A stretch of DNA of 64,000 nucleotides from Bacillota bacterium (GCA_023435435.1 JAEYRW010000118.1:44768-108767); one strand, 5' to 3'; counted from the stretch's first letter, positions 41,775 to 50,712 are shown. A program made the numbers and translations. Notes: generated from the letters alone by a model not told the origin.

Positions 41775-43307
41775 ATGCGTCCCGCAACCCGCGTCCTTTC
41801 CATTTTCGTCGCTCTGTTCCTCTTGGTACTCGCGCCGCACGCCGCGCTGGCCGCGACCCCGCAGGACTGGTCGAGTGATCATCCGGAGCTTCTTGAGGAA
41901 GGGCATCTATTTGCGGAAGGCGCCATCGTCATAGACGAGGAAACCGGCGAAGTCCTGTTTTCCAAAAATCCCGACGCGCGGATGTTCCCCGCGAGTACGA
42001 CCAAAATAATGACGCTGATGCTCGCCCTCGAGTCGGGCATTTCTCTTGACACGATGGTGACCATCCCCAAGGAAGTCGCCACATATCTTCCTGAGGGCAG
42101 CTCCACCGTTCCCCTCAACGTAGGCGAACAGATGACGTTTCAGGACCTCCTCTACGGCCTCATGCTTCGCTCGGGCAACGACGCGGCAATTGCCATTGCG
42201 GTCATCGTCTCGGGTTCCCTCGACGATTTTGTCGCGCTCATGAATCAGCGCGCAAGCGAACTCGGCTGCGAAAACACCCATTTCGCAAATCCCCACGGCT
42301 TCCACGACGACAACCACTATACCACCGCGCGCGATCTTGCCGCCATCACGCGGGAGGCCATGCAAAATGAGACCTTCCGCAAGATTGTTTCCACTTACCA
42401 GTACACGATGGCGAAGACTTCAAAACGGGGCAAGCTCGTCATCGAGTCCAAGGTGGAGCTGCTCAATCCGGACAGCCAGTACTATTACGATGGCTGCATC
42501 GGCATCAAGACGGGCTATCATTCGAAGGCCGGTCAGTGCCTCGTCGGCGCGGCGGAAAAGGGCGGGCGCATTCTCATCACGGTGGCGCTACACTCGACGG
42601 TGGATTATTCCGACCGCAAGTGGTACGATACCGCGCGCATGTTCGCCTATGGCTTTACCCGCTTCGACACCTATACGGTCAAGGATCTGTTCACATTGGC
42701 CGGGGACGCGATAAACTCGATCCAGGTGGAAAACGCGGCCGCGGACGATCTCTATGGAGGTAAGCTCAGCCTCATCCTCTCCCAAACGAGCGACGACGGC
42801 TTTTCCGTCATGTCCCTCAAGGATTCGGCAGAGGCGGACGCTCATCTCCAATACTTCAAGGAGAACGCGGTGGTCACGCTCACCACCGACTATCTCGAAA
42901 AAGTAGAGCAGCGTCAGCCGGTGGAAGCGGGCTCCATCGTCGGCACGCTGTCCTTCGTCTCGGAAACCGGGGAGACGATCACGGGAACCCTCATCGCGTC
43001 GCGCTCCGTGGAGATGGCGCCCGTCAAGGTCTCCGCGTGGGACTACCTGGTGGAACGCATGCCCTGGGTCGAGTCGATCCGGGACGAGCGCGTCATCTAT
43101 GCGGTCATCGGCGTGGTTGTGCTCATCCTCTTCCTCATTCTCCTGAGCGCCATTCGCTCAGTCCGCCGCAATCGGCGCAGAAAGAGAATCTACGAGCAGC
43201 GCCGCCGGGCATACTATGAGCGCATGCGCCGCCAGAACGCGGACCCCTATGACGCGCCCGCTGCCCGTCCCGCGCGCAAGAAGGGACCGCGCTACGACGA
43301 TTTTTAG
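41775..43307 (+). CDS. dacA: D-alanyl-D-alanine carboxypeptidase (DacA/PBP5-type)
   Basis: A secreted class C low-molecular-weight PBP of about 510 residues that trims the terminal D-Ala of peptidoglycan stem peptides. It has a signal peptide to about residue 27 and the catalytic motifs STTK (in FPASTTKIM), SGN (LRSGNDAAIA) and KTG (IKTGYHSKAG). Unusually for PBP5, the C-terminus is a transmembrane helix (VIYAVIGVVVLILFLILLSA) followed by a very basic tail of about 45 residues rich in Arg. ATG 41775 has AAGGGAG upstream; earlier in-frame codons overlap the promoter. It is divergent from the two-component unit. Confidence 0.93.
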   Translation: MRPATRVLSIFVALFLLVLAPHAALAATPQDWSSDHPELLEEGHLFAEGAIVIDEETGEVLFSKNPDARMFPASTTKIMTLMLALESGISLDTMVTIPKEVATYLPEGSSTVPLNVGEQMTFQDLLYGLMLRSGNDAAIAIAVIVSGSLDDFVALMNQRASELGCENTHFANPHGFHDDNHYTTARDLAAITREAMQNETFRKIVSTYQYTMAKTSKRGKLVIESKVELLNPDSQYYYDGCIGIKTGYHSKAGQCLVGAAEKGGRILITVALHSTVDYSDRKWYDTARMFAYGFTRFDTYTVKDLFTLAGDAINSIQVENAAADDLYGGKLSLILSQTSDDGFSVMSLKDSAEADAHLQYFKENAVVTLTTDYLEKVEQRQPVEAGSIVGTLSFVSETGETITGTLIASRSVEMAPVKVSAWDYLVERMPWVESIRDERVIYAVIGVVVLILFLILLSAIRSVRRNRRRKRIYEQRRRAYYERMRRQNADPYDAPAARPARKKGPRYDDF

Positions 43308-43378
43308 GGGGAGGCGCGCAAACCGTCGTCTGAACGCCCGCGCGCGGTAAAATCTCACCGCAAACCCCTAAATTCCGG

Positions 43379-43407
43379 TTGCCATTGTGCGGAAAACGTG
43401 CTATAAT
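43379..43407 (+). promoter_or_regulatory. SigA-type promoter for secG
   Basis: TTGCCA (43379-43384), 17-bp spacer, TATAAT (43402-43407). Confidence 0.8.
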
Positions 43408-43446
43408 ACTCAAGCATATTGTGTTGATACTTAAGGAGGATGTTCC

Positions 43447-43860
43447 ATGACTGCCGTAACCATCATTATAGACATCATACTGATCCTTGTTTCCATTCTT
43501 CTGATTGTGACCGTGCTGATGCAGCAGGGTCAGCGTCAGGGTTTGGGCGCGATCGGAGGCGGCGCGGAGACCTTCTTTGGAAAGAATAAGGCCAAGAGCT
43601 ACGAGGGCAAGCTCGCCATGCTTACCAAGGTCTGCGCCGCGATCTTCATCGTACTTTCTCTTGTCGCGACGATCATCACCAGCGACAGCAGCTCGAGCAC
43701 TTCCTCTTCCTCCTCCGACGTGACTGCCACGGAGACGGTGGCGGCTGAGGAAACCGCGGCCGCCGACGAGACCGCCCTGGCCGAGGAAACCACGTCCGCC
43801 GACGAAGCGACGGCCGAGCCCACCGCCGAGGCGACCCCGGAAGCCACCACCGCCCAGTAA
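43447..43860 (+). CDS. secG: preprotein translocase subunit SecG with long acidic tail
   Basis: A 137-residue inner-membrane component of SecYEG. Two helices (TIIIDIILILVSILLIVTVL and LTKVCAAIFIVLSLVATII) flank the conserved loop MQQGQRQGLGAIGGGAETFFGKNKAK. Typical SecG is 70-80 residues; here a Ser-rich stretch and a tail of about 60 Glu/Ala/Thr residues are added. AAGGAGG precedes the start, a good promoter lies upstream and a strong terminator follows, so it is a single-gene unit. The tail side is periplasmic in standard SecG topology; its role is unknown. Confidence 0.92.
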   Translation: MTAVTIIIDIILILVSILLIVTVLMQQGQRQGLGAIGGGAETFFGKNKAKSYEGKLAMLTKVCAAIFIVLSLVATIITSDSSSSTSSSSSDVTATETVAAEETAAADETALAEETTSADEATAEPTAEATPEATTAQ

Positions 43861-43873
43861 CCAATCAGTTGAA

Positions 43874-43901
43874 ACAGCCCGCGCTGCGCGGGCTGTTTTT
43901 G
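43874..43901 (+). terminator. terminator of secG
   Basis: ACAGCCCGCGC and GCGCGGGCTGT form an almost uninterrupted stem followed by TTTTT. Confidence 0.9.
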
Positions 43902-43974
43902 TAATCCGAAAACCCCGCACAAGTACTACATCCACGACAGAACCCGCGTATTCGGCGGCCCCTTTCGCCCCCGG

Positions 43975-44045
43975 CCTTGTCGCTCTCCGCTTGACGTAGG
44001 CGGAAAGTCCGCCCCTGGCTGCTACGCCTGGACTCCGGCTTCGCG
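43975..44045 (+). repeat. dispersed intergenic repeat, copy A3
   Basis: Contains CGCTCTCCGCTTGACG, the hairpin GGCGGA-AAG-TCCGCC (43999-44013) and CTGCTACGCCTG (44019-44030). The 15-nt hairpin recurs identically (inverted) at 50986-51000, and the 12-mer recurs at 2503-2514. Confidence 0.75.
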
Positions 44046-44177
44046 GCAGGTGCAAAAGGTTCTCGTCGAATTCTACTTCTTCTGTCATGGACGGAGCACG
44101 GGACGCGGGGTTCCCAAAAGCCTATGGCGATAAGTATGATAAAAAGACTCCCCTTGCTATAAGAAAACCGCGGTCAG

Positions 44178-44465
44178 CCAACTGCAGCAAGAAAGCAGAA
44201 GGAGGTCATCGGGACGCCGAATGACGGGAACAGTATCGCACAGGCCAAGTTCCTTCTTCAGTTGCATATGGCGGCGGGTTATCGCCCCGTCCGTTCTAAC
44301 TTTGTTCTTGACGAGGATGCGCGCAAGAGGAACCGTCTGCGCCGAAGATTGGAAGACATCAACGCGTTTCTCGAAAGTCTCGCGAAGGACGCCCTTCCGC
44401 CGGACGAAGCCGCGCAAACCAGAGCGTTTCTCACGCGGGAGTGCGGGTGTCCGCGCGCCGCCTGA
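44178..44465 (+). pseudogene. short open segment lacking a usable start, possible remnant
   Basis: One frame reads through to a stop at 44465 with protein-like sequence (DEDARKRNRLRRRLEDINAF, SLAKDALPPDEAAQTRAFL), a charged helical pattern with a terminal ECGCP. The good SD AGGAGG (44200-44205) is not followed by an in-frame ATG/GTG/TTG at normal distance. The first candidates, TTG 44262 and ATG 44268, lack an SD. Another frame has ATG 44221 but gives Arg/Pro-rich sequence. Either the start has been lost or a small frameshift occurred. No family was recognised. Confidence 0.35.
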
Positions 44466-44495
44466 AAGCGCAAAAAGAAATGCTCTCACCGGAAC

Positions 44496-44527
44496 ACCCG
44501 GCTTGCCGCTTTGCCGGCAAGCCGGGT
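44496..44527 (-). terminator. 13-bp perfect hairpin downstream of the GNAT-DUF402 gene
   Basis: ACCCGGCTTGCCG (44496-44508) and CGGCAAGCCGGGT (44515-44527) with a 6-nt loop. Located just after the minus-strand stop at 44544; a T-rich stretch (TTTCTTTTTG) follows some 20 nt further. Confidence 0.55.
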
Positions 44528-44543
44528 ATCCCACACGAGGATT

Positions 44544-45686
44544 TTAGACCGATTCAAACGGGAGCGCCTTTAACCGTTCCACGCACTTCGCGCACAGCGC
44601 GCGCCAATGCGCCTCTTTTCCGTCCACCATTCCGATCACGTGCGCCGCGCGCGCAAGCGCTGTCCTGTACTCCGTTTCCGTGATGTTCTGAAGCTTCCGC
44701 GCTTCGCAGAGCTCGTCCTGATCCAGCAGCGCCCAGCGGCCGGCCGGGTCCATCACCACGTCAAGATACAAATCCACAAAGCGCGGTTCCCCGTCCTCGG
44801 CGACAAAATTCCGCAACGTCACGTCGAAGTAGTACTGCACCAGATCGCCGTTTGGGTCGTACATCGCCGTGAGCCACCAGCCGCCCCGGTCGGGGGAAAG
44901 CTGGAGCCAGGAATACCCCGCGTCCGCGATGACAACTTCGCTCAGGACGCTGTTTACCACGAGAGGTTCCCGGACGCCATCGATTTCCAAAAATCCGGCC
45001 ATGCCGCGAAAGCTCTCCGTCTCGATGCGCGCCATTCGGAACCGCCTTAGCTCGATGCGCTTCCACGTCCGGCGGGCCATGCCCCGCTCCTCGGGTCTGA
45101 GCATCACCCGGTATTTGTCCGGGAAGGACCCGGGCCGCGCCATGGAATGGTAGAGGGTTTTCGCCGCCTCCAAAATTTCTTCGTCGCCCGTCTGGGCGGA
45201 AAGGTCACGCACCATGATGACGTAGTCAACGCCATATACGTGGGACTTGACCCGCGTCTTGCGGAAGCCGTTTTTAAGGTAGAAGCGTACGCGCTTTCTG
45301 CGGTGCCGCTTCTCGGCTTCGTCCTCGGCGTAAAGCGGGTCCTCGACGTCGAGCATCACAGCGCGGTATTCGCCGTAGCGCTTTGCGATTTGATCCATCA
45401 ACACGCTTCCCACGCCCAGAGAGCGGTACCGTTCCTGCACCACCACATACTGGGTAAAAAGGTACTCATATCCCGGCTTGCACGCCGAAAACACATAGGC
45501 GACCAGCTCCCCGCCCGCGAACAGTCCGCAGGCGAGGAACTTGCCTTCCAGCATCTCTTCGTAAATCGCCTCACAGGGCTTGAGCTCGTTGGCGGGGAAC
45601 ACATACACCATGTCGGTGAGGTACGCCCTGCGCATCTCGTCCGGCGAAAGATCGCGAAGGGTTAGGTCACTTAAGGAAAATTTCAA
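44544..45686 (-). CDS. GNAT acetyltransferase-DUF402 fusion protein
   Basis: A 380-residue two-domain protein. Residues 1-165 form a GNAT N-acetyltransferase with acetyl-CoA loop RSLGVGSVLMDQI (about 89-101) and the late strand RVRFYLKNGFRKT. Residues 205-345 match DUF402 (FomD/nucleoside-phosphate phosphatase type): RTWKRIEL, RGGWWLTAMYDPNGDLVQYY and DLYLDVVMDPAGRWALLDQD, with the conserved acidic residues. The start is TTG 45686 with GAGG 9 nt upstream, overlapping the fucosidase gene by 20 nt. Acetyl acceptor and phosphate substrate are unknown. It is last in an ECF-fucosidase-GNAT transcript. Confidence 0.85.
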   Translation of the reverse strand: MKFSLSDLTLRDLSPDEMRRAYLTDMVYVFPANELKPCEAIYEEMLEGKFLACGLFAGGELVAYVFSACKPGYEYLFTQYVVVQERYRSLGVGSVLMDQIAKRYGEYRAVMLDVEDPLYAEDEAEKRHRRKRVRFYLKNGFRKTRVKSHVYGVDYVIMVRDLSAQTGDEEILEAAKTLYHSMARPGSFPDKYRVMLRPEERGMARRTWKRIELRRFRMARIETESFRGMAGFLEIDGVREPLVVNSVLSEVVIADAGYSWLQLSPDRGGWWLTAMYDPNGDLVQYYFDVTLRNFVAEDGEPRFVDLYLDVVMDPAGRWALLDQDELCEARKLQNITETEYRTALARAAHVIGMVDGKEAHWRALCAKCVERLKALPFESV

Positions 45687-46989
45687 TGACAGGCACCTCG
45701 ATATTGGGTTTTACGTCGGGCAGCTCGATGACGAGCAGGTCGTCCGCCTTCGCCGCGCCCTCGGAAAAATGCTTCACTTCCTTCTCCGTATAGAGAAGCT
45801 CGCTGGCGTCGTGCAGAAACTGGATGTAGTCCACCTTCCCCTCCAGCCCGCGAATCTGCAGGTGCTTGAACGGATAGGCGAACAGGTGCACATACAGCCG
45901 CTTGCCGTCCTCGGACTGTGTGTAGCGGCAGTCGGCGGGCAGCGTCGAAAGAAGCTCCGGCTCCGCCATGGTGCAGCCGTAGATGGCGCGGGCGTTGACC
46001 TTCATCCAGTCCGCGTACACCTTGAGCGCTGCCTCGGCGCGGGAATCGATGTACCCGCGCGCCGTCGGCCCCACGTTCATAAGCAGGTTCCCGCCGATGG
46101 ACACGGTGTTGACGAGCATGCGGATCAGCATCTCCGGCGATTTCCATGTCTTCTCGTCCCGGTGATACCCCCACGAACCGGAGAACGTCTGGCACGCTTC
46201 CCAGGTCACCAGCTCGCCCGTCTCCTTGTGGCGAATCCACTCGAGAGGCTGGTACTGCTCGGGTGTCCAGAGGTCCTGCTCAAGTTCCGTGCGGTTGTCG
46301 ATGATGATGCCGGGCTGGAGTGCGCGCGCCAGCGCGATCAACGCCTCCGCCTCCCAGTCGGCCTTGCCCTTCCCCTTCATCCAGGCCCTTTCGCCTTCGC
46401 CGTCGCGCCCGGAATAGGAGAAATCAAACCACAGGATGTCGATCTTCCCGTAATTTGTGAGAAGCTCGCCCACCTGATCGCGCATGTATTTGGCGTACTT
46501 GCGCACGTCGCGGCCTTCGTTTTGCGCCAGGGCGTCGGGGTCGTCCCGGCGCGGGTGGATCATGTCGATGGGGAAATCCGGATGGTGCCAGTCGATGAGG
46601 GAGTAGTAGAACCCAACCTTGAGACCTTCGGCGCGGAACGCGTCGGCGTATTCGCGGATCAGGTCGCGCCCGGCGGGGGTGTTGGTGCACTTGTAGTCGG
46701 TAAACGCGGAATCGAACATGCAGAAGCCTTCGTGGTGCTTGGTGGTCATGACGGCGTACTTCATGCCCGCCGCCTTGGCCTGTTTGGCCCACACGCGGGC
46801 ATCGTACAGGTCGGGATCGAAGTGCTCAAAGTACTTCTGATACTTCTCCTCGGGAATCCGTTCGATGTTCTTGATCCACTCGTGCCGCGCCGGCAGCGCG
46901 TAGAGGCCCCAGTGGATGAACATCCCGAACCGGTTGTGCCGGAACCACGCGGTATCCCCCGGCGTTTTTCTGGTTACATAACTGGACAT
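45667..46989 (-). CDS. alpha-L-fucosidase (GH29)
   Basis: A cytoplasmic (no signal peptide) glycoside hydrolase of about 440 residues of family GH29, removing alpha-L-fucose from glycans. Motifs include FGMFIHWGLYALPARHEW near the start, MKYAVMTTKHHEGFCMFDS and IDILWFDFSYSG, whose Asp is the catalytic nucleophile. WTPEQYQPLEW and NLLMNVGPTARG follow. ATG 46989 has GGAGGA 8-9 nt upstream and is preferred over ATG 47004. It lies downstream of an ECF S component. Lack of a signal peptide implies that short oligosaccharides are imported first, but no sugar transporter is seen here. Confidence 0.93.
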   Translation of the reverse strand: MSSYVTRKTPGDTAWFRHNRFGMFIHWGLYALPARHEWIKNIERIPEEKYQKYFEHFDPDLYDARVWAKQAKAAGMKYAVMTTKHHEGFCMFDSAFTDYKCTNTPAGRDLIREYADAFRAEGLKVGFYYSLIDWHHPDFPIDMIHPRRDDPDALAQNEGRDVRKYAKYMRDQVGELLTNYGKIDILWFDFSYSGRDGEGERAWMKGKGKADWEAEALIALARALQPGIIIDNRTELEQDLWTPEQYQPLEWIRHKETGELVTWEACQTFSGSWGYHRDEKTWKSPEMLIRMLVNTVSIGGNLLMNVGPTARGYIDSRAEAALKVYADWMKVNARAIYGCTMAEPELLSTLPADCRYTQSEDGKRLYVHLFAYPFKHLQIRGLEGKVDYIQFLHDASELLYTEKEVKHFSEGAAKADDLLVIELPDVKPNIEVPVIEIFLK

Positions 46990-47006
46990 GCGTCTATCCT
47001 CCATCC

Positions 47007-47534
47007 TCAATCAGGCGACTTGCGCGCCAGAACTGCCTTCCGAATGACGCTGAGAAGCGGCGGCAAAATGAGCGAGAGAATGATCGCCGTCACAACGCCC
47101 GCGATATAGCGAAGAACCGTGGTGGAAACAAAGAAAACGTAGGGATAATTGTAAACGATGGAATCGATGTACCACACGATTGTGTTGAGCGTCGTTACCG
47201 CGAGGGCGGAGACCACCACGATCATGACGGTCTGCAGGCGCGTCATCCGGAAGTCCTTGCCCCGGGCGTAGAGGCCAACCAGAAGCCCCCGCATGCCGGC
47301 CGGCAAGATCCACAACAGCGTCGTGGCGGTAAAGCCCCACTTGAGCATCTGGTTCATGAAGCTCCCTAAAAGGCCCACGATCAGCCCGTCCACAGGCCCG
47401 AAGAGGGCCGCGGCGACCAGCACCGGCAGCGACTCGATGGTGATTTTGATCCCCCACACATCGATCGCGAACAGGCTAAAGACAAAATAAACCGCGATCA
47501 GCATGGCGTTTGTCACAAGGCGTTTTGTATTCAA
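47007..47534 (-). CDS. ECF transporter S component (FolT-like)
   Basis: A substrate-binding S component of about 175 residues of an energy-coupling-factor vitamin transporter. Five to six hydrophobic helices are visible, with IESLPVLVAAALFGPVDGLI and VGLLGSFMNQML typical of the FolT/ThiT-like group. Folate is the best guess but specificity is uncertain. TTG 47534 is preferred because GGAGGGGAG lies 6 nt upstream; longer in-frame starts run into the -10 at 47584-47589. The stop lies 18 nt before the fucosidase ATG. The shared ECF ATPases and T subunit must be encoded elsewhere. Confidence 0.82.
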   Translation of the reverse strand: MNTKRLVTNAMLIAVYFVFSLFAIDVWGIKITIESLPVLVAAALFGPVDGLIVGLLGSFMNQMLKWGFTATTLLWILPAGMRGLLVGLYARGKDFRMTRLQTVMIVVVSALAVTTLNTIVWYIDSIVYNYPYVFFVSTTVLRYIAGVVTAIILSLILPPLLSVIRKAVLARKSPD

Positions 47535-47583
47535 AGAAAACTCCCCTCCCGCGCGACATCGCGCAGCGGCAAAATCCATTGCC

Positions 47584-47612
47584 ATTATACCGTACCCTTT
47601 CCCTTTTCGCAA
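47584..47612 (-). promoter_or_regulatory. SigA-type promoter of the ECF-fucosidase-GNAT unit
   Basis: Minus strand: TTGCGA (47612-47607), 17-bp spacer, TATAAT (47589-47584). Confidence 0.7.
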
Positions 47613-47640
47613 TTGATTTTTGCCACATTGTGTGTATAAT
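47613..47640 (+). promoter_or_regulatory. SigA-type promoter for glgB
   Basis: TTGATT (47613-47618), 16-bp spacer, TATAAT (47635-47640). The -35 abuts that of the divergent promoter. Confidence 0.65.
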
Positions 47641-47659
47641 ATATGGTGAGGTGATGTGC

Positions 47660-49675
47660 ATGGCGGTTTCCGCAGGCAGGCAGAAATACAAGATACTCTC
47701 CATCGATCCCTATCTTGCTCCCTACGCGGACGACATTGAACTGCGCATGCGCAGGCATCTTGAGGTGCGCCGCGCGCTCATTGGCGACGGCAGCGAGCTC
47801 TATTCCTTCGCAAACGGTTACATTTATTACGGCATCGCGCGCACCACGGAGGGCTGGCTTTACCGCGAGTGGGCGCCCGGCGCGGACGAGCTCCATCTCA
47901 TCGGGGACTTCAACGGCTGGAACCGTACGTCCCACCCCCTGACGAAGCTGGACAATGGCAGTTGGGAAATTTACATCGAGGGCGTGGACGCCATCCGTCA
48001 CGGCCAGCGCGTGAAGGTGCAGGTCACGCGGAACGGCAGGTCCTTCGACCGCATTCCGCTTTACATTCATTCCGTCGTGCAGGACGAAACGACCCACGAA
48101 TTCTGTGGCCGCGTCTGGTCGCCGGAGCGTCCCTTCCGCTGGACGGACGGCGGCTACGGCAGGCGCAAGCCCAACCCCGTCTACATCTACGAGGCGCACG
48201 TGGGCATGGCCCAGGAGAAGGAGGGCATCGGCACCTACCGCGCGTTTGCCGACATTACCCTCAAGCGTGTGCTCGACGCGGGCTATAACACCATCCAGCT
48301 CATGGCCGTCATGCAGCACCCTTATTATGCCTCCTTCGGCTATCAGGTTTCGAATTTTTTCTGCCCGGCCGCATGGTTTGGCGACCCGGACGATTTGAAA
48401 TACCTGATCAACAAGGCCCACAATATGGGTCTGTTCGTGCTTCTGGACGTGGTCCACTCCCACGCGGCGAAAAATTCCAGCGACGGCATCAACCTCTTCG
48501 ACGGGACACAGAGCCAGTTTTTTACCGACGAGGACCATCCCCAGTGGGACACCAAGCTGTTTAATTATGCCAAGCACGACGTGATTCACTTCCTGCTTTC
48601 CAACCTGAAATTCTGGCAGGAGGAGTACCACTTCGACGGCTTCCGGTTCGACGGCGTGACCTCCATGATCTATCAGGATCACGGTCTGGGCGTCAACTTT
48701 GCAGGCTACAAGAGCTACTTCAGCATGAACACAAACCTGGACGCGCTCACCTACCTCCAACTGGCCAACGAGCTTGTCCATTCCGTCAATCCCTTTGCCA
48801 TCACCGTGTGCGAGGACATGTCCGGCATGCCCGGCATGTGCCTGCCCGTGCGCCGGGGCGGCATCGGCTTCGACTACCGGCTCGCCATGGGCGTCCCGGA
48901 TATTTGGGTCCGCTATACCTCGAAGCTGCGCGACGAGGACTGGGATATGTTTAAGCTCTGGCACGAGCTTACCACACGCCGCCCGGAGGAGAAAAACGTC
49001 GGCTACGCCGAGTCCCACGACCAGGCGCTTGTGGGCGACAAGACGCTCATCTTCCGCATGGCGGACAAAGAAATGTACGACGGCATGAACAAGGACTACC
49101 ATTCTGTGGTCATCGACCGGGCGATCGCGCTTCACATGATCATCCGCCTCATGACGCTTACCCTCGCCTCGGACGGGTACCTCAACTTCATGGGCAACGA
49201 ATTCGGCCACCCCGAATGGATCGATTTCCCGCGCGAGGGCAACGGCTGGAGCTTCAAGTACGCCCGCCGCCAGTGGTCGCTGTCGGAAAACGGCTTTCTG
49301 AAGTACGAATGGCTGCGCGACTTTGACCGCGCCATGCTGAAATTTTCCCGGCGGTACCGCGTGCTCTCCAAGCCCGTGGCCCAGAGTCTTTGGATCGACC
49401 AGAAGAAGAAGGTCATTGCCTTTGCCCGCGGCGAGATGGCGTACCTTGTGAACCTTCACCCCACCGACTCGTATTCGGACTTCTTTCTGCCCGTCGGCGC
49501 GCTGGGCGCCGGTTCCTACCGGGCCGTATTTTCCACCGATGACGCCCAATTCGGCGGTCAGGGCAGGATCGACGAGGAATACAGGTATCTCACCAAGAAT
49601 TCCGTCGACAAGGGGCCGGGTTTCGAGGTCTATGCCCCCTGCCGCACCATGATGGCGTTTCGGAAGGAAGATTGA
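47660..49675 (+). CDS. glgB: 1,4-alpha-glucan branching enzyme (GH13, eukaryote-like type)
   Basis: A branching enzyme of 671 residues that creates alpha-1,6 branches in glycogen. An N-terminal CBM48 (LYREWAPGADELHLIGDFNG) precedes the GH13 barrel. Catalytic segments are DVVHSHAAKN, DGFRFDGVTSM (nucleophile Asp), TVCEDMSGMPG (acid/base Glu) and AESHDQALVG. The MYDGMN, NFMGNEFGHPEWIDFPREGN and WSLSENGF stretches resemble the GH13_8 branching enzymes of eukaryotes and some anaerobes rather than the classical bacterial GlgB. ATG 47660 has GAGG 8 nt upstream. No glgC, glgA or glgP is adjacent. Confidence 0.92.
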   Translation: MAVSAGRQKYKILSIDPYLAPYADDIELRMRRHLEVRRALIGDGSELYSFANGYIYYGIARTTEGWLYREWAPGADELHLIGDFNGWNRTSHPLTKLDNGSWEIYIEGVDAIRHGQRVKVQVTRNGRSFDRIPLYIHSVVQDETTHEFCGRVWSPERPFRWTDGGYGRRKPNPVYIYEAHVGMAQEKEGIGTYRAFADITLKRVLDAGYNTIQLMAVMQHPYYASFGYQVSNFFCPAAWFGDPDDLKYLINKAHNMGLFVLLDVVHSHAAKNSSDGINLFDGTQSQFFTDEDHPQWDTKLFNYAKHDVIHFLLSNLKFWQEEYHFDGFRFDGVTSMIYQDHGLGVNFAGYKSYFSMNTNLDALTYLQLANELVHSVNPFAITVCEDMSGMPGMCLPVRRGGIGFDYRLAMGVPDIWVRYTSKLRDEDWDMFKLWHELTTRRPEEKNVGYAESHDQALVGDKTLIFRMADKEMYDGMNKDYHSVVIDRAIALHMIIRLMTLTLASDGYLNFMGNEFGHPEWIDFPREGNGWSFKYARRQWSLSENGFLKYEWLRDFDRAMLKFSRRYRVLSKPVAQSLWIDQKKKVIAFARGEMAYLVNLHPTDSYSDFFLPVGALGAGSYRAVFSTDDAQFGGQGRIDEEYRYLTKNSVDKGPGFEVYAPCRTMMAFRKED

Positions 49676-49718
49676 TTTTGCCGGGCGGGTCCGGCATTAA
49701 ATACGGAGGTGTCTTTCC

Positions 49719-50699
49719 ATGCTCAGATTTGCAATGATTTCCAAGTGGCACGTGCATGCCAAAGGGTACGCGGAGTTTGTCCAAAAGCAGGATGACGCGA
49801 CGGTCACGTGCGTGTGGGACGAGGACGCGGCGCGCGGCACCGCATGGGCGGACGAACTCGGCGCGGACTTTGTCGCAAATTACGACGCGTTGCTCGCCCG
49901 GGACGATGTGGACGCGATTCTCGTGTGCACGCCCACCAACATGCACAAGGAGATCATGATCAAGGCCGCCAACGCGAAAAAGCACATCTTTACCGAGAAG
50001 GTGCTGGCCCTCACCACCGCGGACGCGGATGAGATCATCGCCGCCATCGAGAAAAACGGCGTCACGTTCTCCATCTGTTTTCCCCACCGCTGCATGCCCA
50101 GAAACCTGGTGGTCAAGCAGCTCATCGACGACGGCGTCGTGGGCGATGTCACCGTCATGCGCGTGCGCAACTGCCACAACGGCGCGCTGGCGGGCTGGCT
50201 GCCGGACTACTGGTACGACCCGGAGACCACCGGCGGCGGCGCGATGATGGATCTGGGTGCCCACGGCATGTACCTGTCCCATTGGCTCCTTGGCAATCCC
50301 GTGCGCATCCAGTCCATGTTCAACAACTTCACCCCTGTGCCGGTGGACGACAACGCCATCTCGACCATCGAGTTCGAGAACAAGGCCGTGTCCATTGCGG
50401 AGACCAGCCTCGTCTCCCCCATGACCCCCACCCGGCTCGAGGTCTACGGCACCAAGGGCGTCGTGATGTATGAGAACGACGACGTGAAATTCCAGAATGA
50501 ATTCACCCAGAAATACGTCGAGGGCGGCTGGGTCAAGCCCAAGCTCCCCAAGGCGCTCCCCCATCCCATCCGCCAGTTCATCGACGGCATTCTGTACGGC
50601 AAGGAAATCCTCTTTGGCACGTCCGAGGCCCGCATGCTCACAAACCTCATGGAAAAGGCCTACGTCGCCGACAAGGAGAAAAGGGAAGTTAAGTTCTAA
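49719..50699 (+). CDS. Gfo/Idh/MocA-family oxidoreductase
   Basis: A 326-residue NAD(P)-dependent sugar or inositol dehydrogenase-like protein. The Rossmann half includes ILVCTPTNMHKEIMIKAANA and HIFTEKVLAL, where the family EKP is EKV but the Lys is kept. The C-terminal beta domain contains GGGAMMDLGAHGMYLSHWLLG with the expected His. The N-terminus lacks a clear GxGxxG (RFAMISKWHVHAKGY), an atypical nucleotide loop. The substrate is unknown. GGAGG precedes ATG 49719. It follows glgB by 43 nt and ends at a good terminator. Confidence 0.88.
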   Translation: MLRFAMISKWHVHAKGYAEFVQKQDDATVTCVWDEDAARGTAWADELGADFVANYDALLARDDVDAILVCTPTNMHKEIMIKAANAKKHIFTEKVLALTTADADEIIAAIEKNGVTFSICFPHRCMPRNLVVKQLIDDGVVGDVTVMRVRNCHNGALAGWLPDYWYDPETTGGGAMMDLGAHGMYLSHWLLGNPVRIQSMFNNFTPVPVDDNAISTIEFENKAVSIAETSLVSPMTPTRLEVYGTKGVVMYENDDVKFQNEFTQKYVEGGWVKPKLPKALPHPIRQFIDGILYGKEILFGTSEARMLTNLMEKAYVADKEKREVKF

Positions 50700-50712
50700 A
50701 TTCAACCATTGG

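Noticed and set aside
47510..47659. 50-residue N-terminal extension of the branching enzyme
   Set aside because: It would begin upstream of the promoter -10 at 47635-47640; the SD is in front of ATG 47660.
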